NCBI RefSeq assembly: GCF_003865095.1
Contig: NZ_BHYK01000033.1
Coordinates: forward strand, 1 to 45,826
Direction: 5' to 3'
From: Clostridium tagluense
GTDB taxonomy: Bacteria > Bacillota > Clostridia > Clostridiales > Clostridiaceae
DNA: 45,826 nt
Made by a program: the position numbers and the translations under genes. The notes beneath the pieces are model-generated. The model did no database searches and had not been told where the DNA came from. It saw only the letters and a list, made by a program, of their open reading frames with translations. This document shows positions 35,121-42,781 of the stretch, in pieces. Position 1 is the stretch's first letter, and each line of letters begins with the position of its first letter.

Positions 35121-35762
35121 TTATTTTTCATTAAGGAAGTCTTTAATCCGATAATAATTATTTTCGCTACAAATAACTATAAAAATATCATTATCTTTAA
35201 ATATTGTAGTTGGACCAGGAGAAAGTATCAATTTATCATCACGCCGTATACCAATTATAGTTGCTCCTGTATTTTGCCAAAATTCAGCCTGCGATATAGT
35301 TTTATTTATTATACTCATTTCAGAATGTATTTGGAACTCAAAAGGTATAAATGGGTTACTATTTTTAAATCTGCTAGAATAATCTACTAGTTCATCAATG
35401 GAATGTTCTATGTTTTTATCTAACTCTTTTTTCTTTTCAAGTAAATCCACAATATTCTTTTTTATAGAACTTATAGAATCTATATCTTTAAATTTATCAA
35501 TAAATTGCAAACAATTATCTACTGAGTTTATAACAATTCCGCTACCTTTTGTTACTTTTACTATATCCATTTGACTAAGAAGACTTACAGATCTTCTTAC
35601 AGTTTCTGGTGACACATTATATTGACTTGCCAGCGAAGAACGACCGTGTAGCTTATCACCTATTGAAAGATCCCCGGATACTATCCTATTGGCAATATCT
35701 ATAGCGATTTTTTGATAAATAGGTTTTAAAGTAGAGTTATTTGGCATTTTTGATTTTATCAA
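35121..35762 (-). CDS. busR: BusR-like regulator: GntR winged helix plus RCK_C (TrkA-C) domain
   Basis: The 213-residue protein has an N-terminal GntR helix-turn-helix (about 12-80, with GDKLHGRSSLASQYNVSPETVRRSVSLL split over the recognition helices). A helical coiled linker follows (about 85-135), then a C-terminal RCK_C domain (about 140-210, GATIIGIRRDDKLILSPGPT). This architecture is that of BusR, a c-di-AMP-dependent repressor of betaine transport in lactic acid bacteria and streptococci. Its place next to two betaine-type transporters supports the same role. The start is uncertain: TTG 35762 lies inside a perfect hairpin, while ATG 35747 lies eight bases after it. Confidence 0.88.
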   Translation of the reverse strand: MIKSKMPNNSTLKPIYQKIAIDIANRIVSGDLSIGDKLHGRSSLASQYNVSPETVRRSVSLLSQMDIVKVTKGSGIVINSVDNCLQFIDKFKDIDSISSIKKNIVDLLEKKKELDKNIEHSIDELVDYSSRFKNSNPFIPFEFQIHSEMSIINKTISQAEFWQNTGATIIGIRRDDKLILSPGPTTIFKDNDIFIVICSENNYYRIKDFLNEK

Positions 35763-35787
35763 AAGTAAAATTTAAACTTTTGATAAA
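35755..35787 (-). promoter_or_regulatory. Perfect inverted repeat between ribosome site and start of the BusR-like gene
   Basis: TTTATCAAAAGT and ACTTTTGATAAA form a perfect 12-base stem with a nine-base loop. GAGGGGGTGA lies directly upstream, and ATG 35747 begins eight bases downstream. If the hairpin forms in mRNA it would bring the ribosome site to a normal distance from that ATG. It could instead be a DNA operator. Confidence 0.6.
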
Positions 35788-35884
35788 TTCACCCCCTCAA
35801 ACATATAATAGTTTTTCCAAATCAAGTATAGATTATAATAGTCATATTGTAAACAAAGAATAGTGCCACCCAGGTAACAAGTCG

Positions 35885-36438
35885 TTAAAATATAAAAATA
35901 AAGTAATTTATAAATGTAAATAATGATAAACTTATTATATTATAAAATGTAAAACAAATAAGATATTTGTTTTTTTTCTTACAGGTGCATTCATTTACGT
36001 AGAGCTTATATGAAATAACACTAGCTAAAGATGCAATGAGGGTTCCAAGGCCTCCTATATTAACCCCTAGCAGTAGCTCTCTCCAGTTTGAGGTGAAGTT
36101 ATTAGAGCTACATCATTGGTTATTAACATAGAACTAAAAAAAGTAAGAAATATTAAAATAAATGAAATTTTTCTAGAATTGTTGAATTTAGAAAGTAATC
36201 CTATAGCTATTTTGTCCAATACTCTCATATCTTTAAATGCACCTACAACAATCATAAGATTAAATAAGGTAAATAATACTTTAAAATCAATATATTCTAT
36301 TTTAGGGAAGGAAAAAAATGAAGTGATAATTGCCAATATTAGCGCTAAGGAAAAAACTACTTCATTTTTTAATATATTTAATATTTGTGTTGTGTTATGC
36401 TTAAAGGATATTGTGTTTAACATTTTTTTATCACTCAC
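35885..36438 (-). pseudogene. Internally deleted ArsB/SLC13-like ion permease remnant
   Basis: The first 123 codons, from 36438, encode an N-terminal permease part with several membrane segments and the conserved SSMLITNDVALIT block. The frame then runs into TSPQTGESYC and stops. In another frame, starting at about 36090, the sequence reads NWRELLLGVNIGGLGTLIASLAS, a C-terminal block typical of ArsB/CitMHS-like permeases, and continues to a stop at 35885. The central transport core of such proteins, normally some 200 or more residues, is missing. The gene is therefore a deletion remnant and not a functional transporter. Confidence 0.82.
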
Positions 36439-36568
36439 TTTATTTTTAGTATTTCAAACTAGAATAGTATAGCATTTTTGGATTTGAAATCCATTGGATA
36501 TTAGCGGACGGATGATATAGAAATAACTTAGGAACAATTAAAAATAAAGGTAAGTATAGGAGAAGTTT

Positions 36569-37054
36569 ATGAAAAATTTATTTGAAAGAAAAACAATAGC
36601 TAAGGTTTTACTATGTGTCATTTGGCTCTGTGTGATTTTTTATAATGGCACAAGGCAAGGAGAAATATCACAAAAAACTAGTAAAGAGGTTATAAAGGTA
36701 GCAAGTGAAGTTATGAAGATTCCAGCAGCTAGCATTGACGCAGCTGGTGTTAAATTTAGTGATATAAACTATTATGTAAGGAAAAATGCTCATTTTTTCC
36801 AGTATTTTATTCTGAGCATATTTTTATGTAGTGTAGTAAGGAAAATTAAATTATATAAGACAAGTGAAATATTTTTATTATTATTTCTTCTTTTACTTTT
36901 TCCCGTACTAGATGAGTTTATCCAAAAATATGTACCAGGTCGAACCTCAAATGTTCTTGATATAATAATCGATTTTAGCGGTGGAATTTTAGCAATGTTA
37001 ATATATAATATTGGTTATAAAATCCGTAAAAACAAGGGGACAGTGAAGTATTAG
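36569..37054 (+). CDS. VanZ-like family membrane protein
   Basis: The 161-residue protein has about four membrane segments, with RKNAHFFQYFILSIFL and a later LLFPVLDEFIQKYVPGRTSNVLDIIIDFSGG. The D-E-x-x-Q and PGR-x-x-xxxD motifs are the VanZ-like signature. Some VanZ proteins confer low-level teicoplanin resistance and lower surface binding of lipoglycopeptides; most homologues have no proven role. The start follows AGGAGAAGTTT. It stands between a pseudogene and a secreted protein, with no obvious partner. Confidence 0.9.
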   Translation: MKNLFERKTIAKVLLCVIWLCVIFYNGTRQGEISQKTSKEVIKVASEVMKIPAASIDAAGVKFSDINYYVRKNAHFFQYFILSIFLCSVVRKIKLYKTSEIFLLLFLLLLFPVLDEFIQKYVPGRTSNVLDIIIDFSGGILAMLIYNIGYKIRKNKGTVKY

Positions 37055-37124
37055 CAATGTATATTATTGACTCAATATAGTCATAATAAGTAGGTACTAA
37101 AATTCGCTATGAGGAGATTTAAAA

Positions 37125-37607
37125 ATGAAAAAAACATCTTTAAGAATAAAAATATTAAGTGGAATGTTATGCACAGGCTTAGTATTTTCTAGAGGGAGTC
37201 TTAGTTTTGCTACAGTAAAAGATAGTGGAAGTGTAAATGTCAGGCTTGCTTCAAGTATGGATGTTAAAGTTCCTATGGATAAGGAAAAGCTAAAGCTAAA
37301 GCAAGAAAGACAGGCAGAGATGATGGCTACACTAGAAACTGTAATTAAAGAGAGTGTAACAGGGAGTATTATTACACAAACTGAAGGAGATAAGGTCTTA
37401 GAATATGTAAACGCTAAATCACAGAAAAAATCGGTGGAAAACAAAACAGACAAAAAATGCAAAAGTGGAAAATGTGAAGGTGAAAGAGGCGGATTATTTA
37501 AAGATCTGGTAGCTGATGGTATTCTAACTAAGGAAAAATCTGATGCACTTAGAGAGAGAATGCACCTTAAAAACACAGAACTTAGAAATCAAGAAGATCA
37601 AGAGTAA
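37125..37607 (+). CDS. Small secreted protein, unknown (160 aa)
   Basis: The protein has a signal peptide (MKKTSLRIKILSGMLCTGLVFSRGSLSFA split across its core), then a charged, mostly helical mature region. Two similar short units, SIITQTEGDKVLEYV and GILTKEKSDALRERM, are separated by a Lys/Glu/Cys-rich linker with KKCKSGKCEGERGG. This resembles the DUF2680/YckD-like group of secreted clostridial proteins, but the match is weak and by eye only. The two linker cysteines could form a disulfide. AGGAGATTTAAAA precedes the ATG, and a strong terminator follows. Confidence 0.75.
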   Translation: MKKTSLRIKILSGMLCTGLVFSRGSLSFATVKDSGSVNVRLASSMDVKVPMDKEKLKLKQERQAEMMATLETVIKESVTGSIITQTEGDKVLEYVNAKSQKKSVENKTDKKCKSGKCEGERGGLFKDLVADGILTKEKSDALRERMHLKNTELRNQEDQE

Positions 37608-37613
37608 TAAAGT

Positions 37614-37656
37614 TAAACTACCAAAGTGTATTTAAATGCACTTTGGTAGTTTTTAT
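37614..37656. terminator. Bidirectional terminator between the secreted protein gene and mgtE
   Basis: AAACTACCAAAGTG pairs with CACTTTGGTAGTTT around a short loop, with T-runs on both strands. It serves the two convergent genes. Confidence 0.92.
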
Positions 37657-37678
37657 TTTCTGTTAGCCTATAGAAGTT

Positions 37679-39022
37679 CTATACTAGGAAAGGTAAGAAT
37701 AAAGTGGCAAGTCCTAGGAAAAAGAAGAAGCCTAGTACATCTGTTACGGTAGTAACAAATACGGCAGAGGCAAGGGCTGGGTCTATATCTAGCTTTTTAA
37801 GAACAACTGGTACTGCGAAACCTGATATGGTGGCTGCCATCATATTTAGCACCATAGATAAACCAATAACCACTCCAAAAACCACGTTTTTCTCCCAAAA
37901 CCAGCCTAAGAGAGCTACCGCAATACCAACTGAAACACCAGTACATAGTCCTACGCCAAATTCTTTTAATAATATTTTTTTCGAATTTTTAGCATCTATT
38001 TCTCCAAGGGCAATGCTACGAATAATAATAGTTAGAGTTTGAGTACCTGCATTACCACCCATACCGGCAACTATGGGCATAAATGTGGCTAGGGCCACAA
38101 CCTTTTGAATGGTGCCTTCAAAAAGACTAACGGTAGCTGCTGCCATTATGGCGGTTACTAGATTTACAAATAACCAGGGTAATCTACTACTGACAGATGC
38201 TTTAAGAGAACCAGTAACCTTTTCATCTTCTTGTAAACCTGCAAGTCGATATAAATCCTCAGTATGCTCATCACTAAGAATTCCCATTATATCATCTGCA
38301 GTTACTATTCCTAAAATCTGCATAGACTCATTGACTACGGGCATAGTTAAAAATCCGTATTTTTCAAATATGTGTCCAACTTCTTCTTGATCCATATCAA
38401 CGGGTATGCTCATGGCATTACTGTTCATAATATCAGAGATTCTTACATCAAAACTGCTTACTACTATATCTCTTAAGGATATAACTCCTTTTAAAAGATG
38501 GTTTTCATCTGATACGTATATATAATAAGAAGTTTCTGCTTCTGGAGCTTCCTTTTGCAAATAAACTAAGGTATCACCTATAGTCATATTCTCTTTTACA
38601 CTGATAAATTCAGTGGCCATAATACCTCCTGCACTTTCCGCAGGGTAGGTTAATAACTCTTTTACTCCATCAACATCTTCTTTATCCATTTTTATCATAA
38701 TGTTTTTAGCTTCATCCTCTGAAACTGATTCTAATAAGTCTACCAATTCATCTGAGGACATTTCGTGTATAATTTTCTTTTGAATTATTTCGGAATGAAT
38801 AGATAAAAGGTTGTATTTATCCTCATCCTCTGCTTCATCAATAATATCAGCAATGATATTTGGGGATAGATTTTGGAATAAATCTATAATATTTCCCTCA
38901 TATTGGCTAATAGCTAGTAAAATATCTGTAGGATGGATAAATTGAATAAGTTTGTTTATTTCATCTATATTTCCATTTATTAAAAACTCTGTTAGTGCAT
39001 CTCCATTTAATCCATGTGCCAT
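37679..39022 (-). CDS. mgtE: Magnesium transporter MgtE
   Basis: The 447-residue MgtE channel has the cytosolic N domain (about 10-130, DLLESVSEDEAKNIMIKMD), two CBS domains (about 135-255, with ILGIVTADDIMGIL) and five C-terminal membrane helices. The pore motif MPIVAGMGGNAGTQTL is intact. The N and CBS domains gate the channel by binding Mg2+. The ATG follows AGGAGG at five-base spacing. A strong promoter lies about 200 bases upstream, and the leader between them contains a 29-codon ORF and alternative RNA stems, so expression is probably controlled after initiation. The M-box consensus is not visible in that leader. Confidence 0.95.
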   Translation of the reverse strand: MAHGLNGDALTEFLINGNIDEINKLIQFIHPTDILLAISQYEGNIIDLFQNLSPNIIADIIDEAEDEDKYNLLSIHSEIIQKKIIHEMSSDELVDLLESVSEDEAKNIMIKMDKEDVDGVKELLTYPAESAGGIMATEFISVKENMTIGDTLVYLQKEAPEAETSYYIYVSDENHLLKGVISLRDIVVSSFDVRISDIMNSNAMSIPVDMDQEEVGHIFEKYGFLTMPVVNESMQILGIVTADDIMGILSDEHTEDLYRLAGLQEDEKVTGSLKASVSSRLPWLFVNLVTAIMAAATVSLFEGTIQKVVALATFMPIVAGMGGNAGTQTLTIIIRSIALGEIDAKNSKKILLKEFGVGLCTGVSVGIAVALLGWFWEKNVVFGVVIGLSMVLNMMAATISGFAVPVVLKKLDIDPALASAVFVTTVTDVLGFFFFLGLATLFLPFLV

Positions 39023-39027
39023 ACAAG

Positions 39028-39097
39028 CCTCCTAAATCTTATAAGAGGAAGAATGTATGGTTAAATTAAATCAATAGTATAAATGAATTCTTCCTCT
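39028..39097 (-). promoter_or_regulatory. Alternative RNA stems in the mgtE leader
   Basis: AGAGGAAGAAT (39097-39087, inside leader codons 18-22) can pair perfectly with ATTCTTCCTCT (39054-39044). Alternatively, CTTCCT (39051-39046) can pair with the mgtE ribosome site AGGAGG (39033-39028), with one G-U pair and a 12-base loop. The two structures exclude each other, so translation of the leader could decide whether the ribosome site is free. Confidence 0.55.
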
Positions 39098-39150
39098 ATA
39101 ATAATATTAAATTTTATATAATAAATATGATGACTGGGTCCTGAATCCAT
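39061..39150 (-). CDS. Putative 29-aa leader peptide upstream of mgtE
   Basis: A 29-codon frame begins at ATG 39150 after GGAGGTAGTATAA and ends at a TAA 38 bases before the mgtE start. The peptide starts MDSGPSHHIYY and has a run of three glutamates at residues 19-21, then a hydrophobic end. Acid- and proline-bearing leader peptides such as enterobacterial MgtL (MEPDPTP start) sense low Mg2+ by ribosome destabilisation. This sequence shares the acidic/proline opening and adds an EEE run. Homology is not claimed; the similarity is functional analogy. The ribosome site, promoter and position support translation. Confidence 0.6.
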   Translation of the reverse strand: MDSGPSHHIYYIKFNIIIEEEFIYTIDLI

Positions 39151-39172
39151 TTATACTACCTCCAATAAAAAT

Positions 39173-39198
39173 GGCTTTTTAGTATATACTAAAAAGCT
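39173..39198 (-). promoter_or_regulatory. Hairpin in the mgtE leader ahead of the leader ORF
   Basis: GCTTTTTAGTAT and ATACTAAAAAGC form a near-perfect palindromic hairpin just after the predicted transcription start. CATTTTTATT follows on the minus strand. It could be a weak terminator, an mRNA stabiliser or a DNA operator. Confidence 0.5.
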
Positions 39199-39217
39199 TA
39201 CGTGTTTAATCTAATTT

Positions 39218-39246
39218 ATTATATGATACCAGCTCTTTAAAGTCAA
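39218..39246 (-). promoter_or_regulatory. Strong sigma-A promoter for the mgtE leader and mgtE
   Basis: TTGACT (39246-39241) and consensus TATAAT (39223-39218) are separated by exactly 17 bases. Transcription would start near 39211, giving a leader of about 190 bases before mgtE. Confidence 0.85.
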
Positions 39247-39333
39247 TTGCATAGAAATGATTTTGCAAAAGGAGAGAATTACTACTAATAGATATGGTAC
39301 TAGTAAAATAAAATTAGCTTTTATATTAATTTA

Positions 39334-39376
39334 AAAAAGGTTGTACAAGCTTTACAATAGCATGTACAACCTTTTT
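39334..39376 (-). terminator. Intrinsic terminator after the 47-aa small ORF
   Basis: AAAAAGGTTGTACA pairs with TGTACAACCTTTTT around a 15-base loop. The A and T runs allow use on both strands. It lies 16 bases past the stop of the small minus-strand gene. Confidence 0.8.
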
Positions 39377-39391
39377 AATTTTTTGTAAATA

Positions 39392-39535
39392 TTAGTTAGA
39401 TAAAACTAATTGAACGCCATATTTGTCTTTAAAATCTTCGTCTTTATTGCAAGAATTTACAAAGAAGGAGCCTTTTAAAAAAGTAGTTATTGAAATTAAT
39501 ATAATAAAATTTTTAAATATTAAATTAATCTTCAT
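39392..39535 (-). CDS. Small secreted or membrane peptide, 47 aa, unknown
   Basis: A 47-codon frame starts at ATG 39535, seven bases after AGGAG, and ends just before a clear terminator. The product has a basic start, a hydrophobic core (FIILISITTFL), then a polar tail with one Cys (VNSCNKDEDFKDKYG) ending in VQLVLSN. This looks like an exported pro-peptide or a single-span membrane peptide. There is no cognate receptor or RRNPP-type regulator next to it, so a signalling role is only a guess. Ribosome site and terminator make it a likely real gene. Confidence 0.62.
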   Translation of the reverse strand: MKINLIFKNFIILISITTFLKGSFFVNSCNKDEDFKDKYGVQLVLSN

Positions 39536-39762
39536 AACATTTCTCCTTTCCGATAATACTATATTACTATAATACTATTTTGCTCTAAAATAAAATTAAA
39601 ACACTATTGAATCATAGGGAATAAGTTAAAATATATACATGGTTTAATTGTTAATTGGTAATATAGATAAAAATAAAATTACAAAAAAAACCAAAAAAAT
39701 TCACAAAACTACAAAAGTGTTGTATTGTAGTAGATAATTGAAATTTTAAGGGGGTTTTTGTT

Positions 39763-40707
39763 ATGAAAAGATTTAAAGTTAGATATATACGCTTTTTAAT
39801 CTTGCTTTTATTTGTTTTTCTTTTATCTGGGTGCGCTAGTAGTGCAGGCAATAACACTATGAGCGTTTCAAATGACAAACTACAAATAAGTACCAATAAG
39901 CAGCAAGGAATAAAGTCAGATGAAAATGGTAATTTGATAGTTCATTTTATTAATGTAGGACAAGCAGATAGCATTTTAATACAACAAGGTTCAAAGTATA
40001 TGCTTATTGATGCAGGAAATAACGGCGATGGTAAGCTAGTTAAAAACTACTTACTAAAGCAAGGTGTAAAGAGCTTAGACTATGTTATTGGAACTCACCC
40101 ACATGAGGATCATATTGGAGGATTAGATTATATAATTAATGATTTTAAAATAGGTAAAATATATTTACCTAAAGTAACATCTACTACTAAAGCTTTTGGA
40201 GATGTAATTGTAGCAATAAAAAATAAAGGAATGAAGGTAGCAGAACCAAAGCCAGGAGAAACCTTTAATTTAGGCACTGCAAAATGTACTATTTTAGCAC
40301 CAAACAATAGTAAATATAAGGATTTAAACAATTACTCTGTGGTGGTAAAATTAGAATTTGGAAGTAATTCTTTCCTTTTAACAGGGGATGCGGAGGATAT
40401 ATCAGAAGGGGAGATTCTTGCAAAAGGTTTTAATATCAAAGCAGATTTACTTAAAGTAGGGCATCATGGAAGCCGTTCTTCTACTACAGATAAATTTTTA
40501 ACCAAGGTAAACCCAAAGTATGCAGTTATATCTAGTGAAACAGGAAACGACTATGGTCATCCACATAGGGAAACCATGGATAAGTTAAAAAATAAAAACA
40601 TATCAGTATACAGGACAGACGAGTTAGGTACAATTATTGCCACATCTAATGGAAAGACCATAAGCTTTAACACAAAACCAGGTAGTTATAAAGCCGGCCA
40701 ACGCTAA
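39763..40707 (+). CDS. ComEC/Rec2-related metallo-beta-lactamase-fold lipoprotein
   Basis: The 314-residue protein has a lipoprotein signal peptide with lipobox LLSGC (Cys at about residue 24). A metallo-beta-lactamase domain like the ComEC C-terminal domain follows: VHFINVGQADSILIQ, the metal motif GTHPHEDHIGG (HxHxDH), FLLTGDAE and LKVGHHGSRSST. Stand-alone versions are probably extracellular nucleases or phosphodiesterases; the substrate here is unknown. The start has AAGGGGGTTTTTGTT upstream. It is monocistronic, with a strong terminator after it, and there is no ComE operon nearby. Confidence 0.92.
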   Translation: MKRFKVRYIRFLILLLFVFLLSGCASSAGNNTMSVSNDKLQISTNKQQGIKSDENGNLIVHFINVGQADSILIQQGSKYMLIDAGNNGDGKLVKNYLLKQGVKSLDYVIGTHPHEDHIGGLDYIINDFKIGKIYLPKVTSTTKAFGDVIVAIKNKGMKVAEPKPGETFNLGTAKCTILAPNNSKYKDLNNYSVVVKLEFGSNSFLLTGDAEDISEGEILAKGFNIKADLLKVGHHGSRSSTTDKFLTKVNPKYAVISSETGNDYGHPHRETMDKLKNKNISVYRTDELGTIIATSNGKTISFNTKPGSYKAGQR

Positions 40708-40756
40708 CGGACATAGCATTGAACAATTAAGAGTGTCTTTGGATTATAGGGCTATT

Positions 40757-40805
40757 TTAAAAAAAGCTATCAAGATACATCTCAGGTATCTTGATAGTTT
40801 TTTTA
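40757..40805. terminator. Bidirectional terminator between the MBL lipoprotein and MutS-like genes
   Basis: AAAAAAGCTATCAAGATAC pairs with GTATCTTGATAGTTTTTTT around a short loop. The stem is long and has T-runs on both strands, as needed for two convergent genes. Confidence 0.93.
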
Positions 40806-40829
40806 AAAGTAGGAATAAAAGCCATAATT

Positions 40830-42653
40830 CTATTTAGGAATTTCAATGTCAGGTGGAATTTCAAGCCCTGCCATTTTCATTAAGTATAATGCATTTCTAG
40901 TGGTAGAAACCCCAGGGCGCAATTTATAGTCAAAGTACAATTTATCATCTTTATAATATTCTTTAAGGTGATAATTTTTAACTTTCACGTTGGTATTTTC
41001 TATTTCACCTAATTCTAAATCGTGTGTAGATACAAAGCCAAGTGCATTCTCATTACTTAATTTGCTTACCAAAACCTTAGCCCCTGTATGCCGATCTATA
41101 GAGTTAGTTCCTTTGAAAATTTCATCTAATAAGAAGAATATGGGCGCCTTATTTTCTGTAGCACTTACAAGTTTTTTTATTCGGAGTAGCTCTGCATAGA
41201 AAGAAGAAATATTTTTTTCTAAATTATCACTTGTCCTCATGCAGGTATAAATATCCATTATAGAACAGTAAAAATCATCTGCACATACGGGAGCACCGGC
41301 ATAGGCTAAAACTAAATTAATACCTGTAGTACGAAGTAGGGTGCTTTTTCCAGACATATTGGAACCAGTTATTAAAAGAATGTTTTGTGATTTTTTTATA
41401 AGAACGTCATTATACACTCTGCTGGTTCCCAGTAGTGGATGGCCCAGGTTTTTAGCTTTAAAAATAGGTGGGTCCTCCTGGAACTTTGGCATTGTCCAAT
41501 TTCTATGCTCATAGGCTATAGACCCTAAACTATTTAAGGCTTCCATTTCTCCTATAACCTCTAGCCAAGATTTTAAAGAAGCACCACTAGCTTTTTTAAA
41601 GCGCTGCAAATTAATTAAACATTGATAATCCCAAAGAGTAAGGATATTTATAGGAATATAATACATATTTTTTCTGTCAGATATTATGGTTACTAGATTT
41701 ACTAATTTTTTTATCTGAAAAGAAGCCGTAAGTCCTTTACTATTTATAAGTTTTTCTTTTAATTTTATTAAATACTCTGAGTTAAACTTCTTCTTTTCTA
41801 TATGTATAAGGAGTTTATTATATATAAGAATTGTATTTTTATATTGATGTACAGTATCTAAATTTTTGCTTACTTCTTTATAACCAATTGAGAGAAGTAT
41901 TATTTGAATCGCAACGCCTAAAAGTCCTATTTTATAGGACACCTTTGAAAAAATGAGTGAGGACAACAAAATTGATAGGGTTATTACTGGCAATATCCTT
42001 ATTATAGCTATCACCCAAGATTTTAGAAAAAACTCATTTTTTGACACTACCCATTGAAATAATTCTTCAGGGTTATGATTTTTATTTTCGCTAAGTATTG
42101 CTTCTGCTTGAAATCTTTGTGTCCAACCAATATTGTTTGCCAATTCTTTGATTGCATCCTGTCTTTTATATATTTCCTCAATACCATAAATAGGTGCAGA
42201 GAAAGTATCCTTCAATTTTTTTCTGCCAAGATAAGTTGTGCAAGCATTAATCCATTGAAAAAGGGAGCTGTCACCAAATATATCTAAGTCTTTTGTATAA
42301 TTGTGATTTTCATCAGAAAAATCCTCACCCTTATCAGAAAAGTCCTTCCAATTATTATTAAGACGTTTTATACAATTTTCGTTAATTTCACTTAAAGTAG
42401 AACAACGAATTTTGTTGTGTTTTATCTTGTTATGTTTAATTGCTAAAAATACAAATATCAGAAGGGTGGTAATTAATACAGAAAGGCATAAATAATAATT
42501 AGGTCGTAAATAAAAGAAAATCGTAAATCCCAGGCCACTTGCAAAGACTAAAAATCTTAATAAGCTTATAAAACTTACCGTTTCAGTTTGTTTTTTTAAT
42601 AGATTATCGTAATGTTTTTTTCGATTAGCATAAAGTTTTTTTTCAGTTTCCAT
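40830..42653 (-). CDS. Membrane-bound MutS-like ATPase
   Basis: This 607-residue protein has two pairs of membrane segments (about 28-68 and 215-265), a helical MutS core (lever/clamp-like region, about 280-400) and a C-terminal MutS ATPase domain. The ATPase has Walker A TGSNMSGKSTLLR (about 430), Walker B IFFLLDEIFKGTNS (about 507) and the conserved STHDLELGE (about 540). The N-terminal mismatch-recognition domain of MutS1 is absent. It belongs to the group of predicted MutS-family proteins with membrane helices, whose function is not established; mismatch repair is unlikely because of the membrane anchor. It is monocistronic and flanked by terminators. Confidence 0.9.
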   Translation of the reverse strand: METEKKLYANRKKHYDNLLKKQTETVSFISLLRFLVFASGLGFTIFFYLRPNYYLCLSVLITTLLIFVFLAIKHNKIKHNKIRCSTLSEINENCIKRLNNNWKDFSDKGEDFSDENHNYTKDLDIFGDSSLFQWINACTTYLGRKKLKDTFSAPIYGIEEIYKRQDAIKELANNIGWTQRFQAEAILSENKNHNPEELFQWVVSKNEFFLKSWVIAIIRILPVITLSILLSSLIFSKVSYKIGLLGVAIQIILLSIGYKEVSKNLDTVHQYKNTILIYNKLLIHIEKKKFNSEYLIKLKEKLINSKGLTASFQIKKLVNLVTIISDRKNMYYIPINILTLWDYQCLINLQRFKKASGASLKSWLEVIGEMEALNSLGSIAYEHRNWTMPKFQEDPPIFKAKNLGHPLLGTSRVYNDVLIKKSQNILLITGSNMSGKSTLLRTTGINLVLAYAGAPVCADDFYCSIMDIYTCMRTSDNLEKNISSFYAELLRIKKLVSATENKAPIFFLLDEIFKGTNSIDRHTGAKVLVSKLSNENALGFVSTHDLELGEIENTNVKVKNYHLKEYYKDDKLYFDYKLRPGVSTTRNALYLMKMAGLEIPPDIEIPK

Positions 42654-42781
42654 AATATCCTCCTAGGCATTCTTAATATATATATAATATCATACTAAAG
42701 GCTTGCTCCGCAATTTTCAATATTAGGATAATATGACCAAATGGATGAATAATAAGGAAAAATTATAAGGCCTACTTAAAA

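Noticed and set aside
36569-37054. VanZ-like protein as a glycopeptide resistance gene
   Set aside because: VanZ-like domains are common in Clostridia without resistance, and no vanA/B/H/X genes are nearby. A resistance role is unsupported.
37097-37576. Minus-strand open frame opposite the small secreted protein
   Set aside because: The plus-strand frame has a signal peptide, ribosome site and terminator. The minus frame has no start signal and low-complexity Ser/Leu composition.
39023-39215. M-box (ykoK) riboswitch ahead of mgtE
   Set aside because: The leader is only about 190 bases and is largely occupied by a reading frame and simple stems. I could not find the conserved M-box core, though a covariance-model search would be more reliable than reading by eye.
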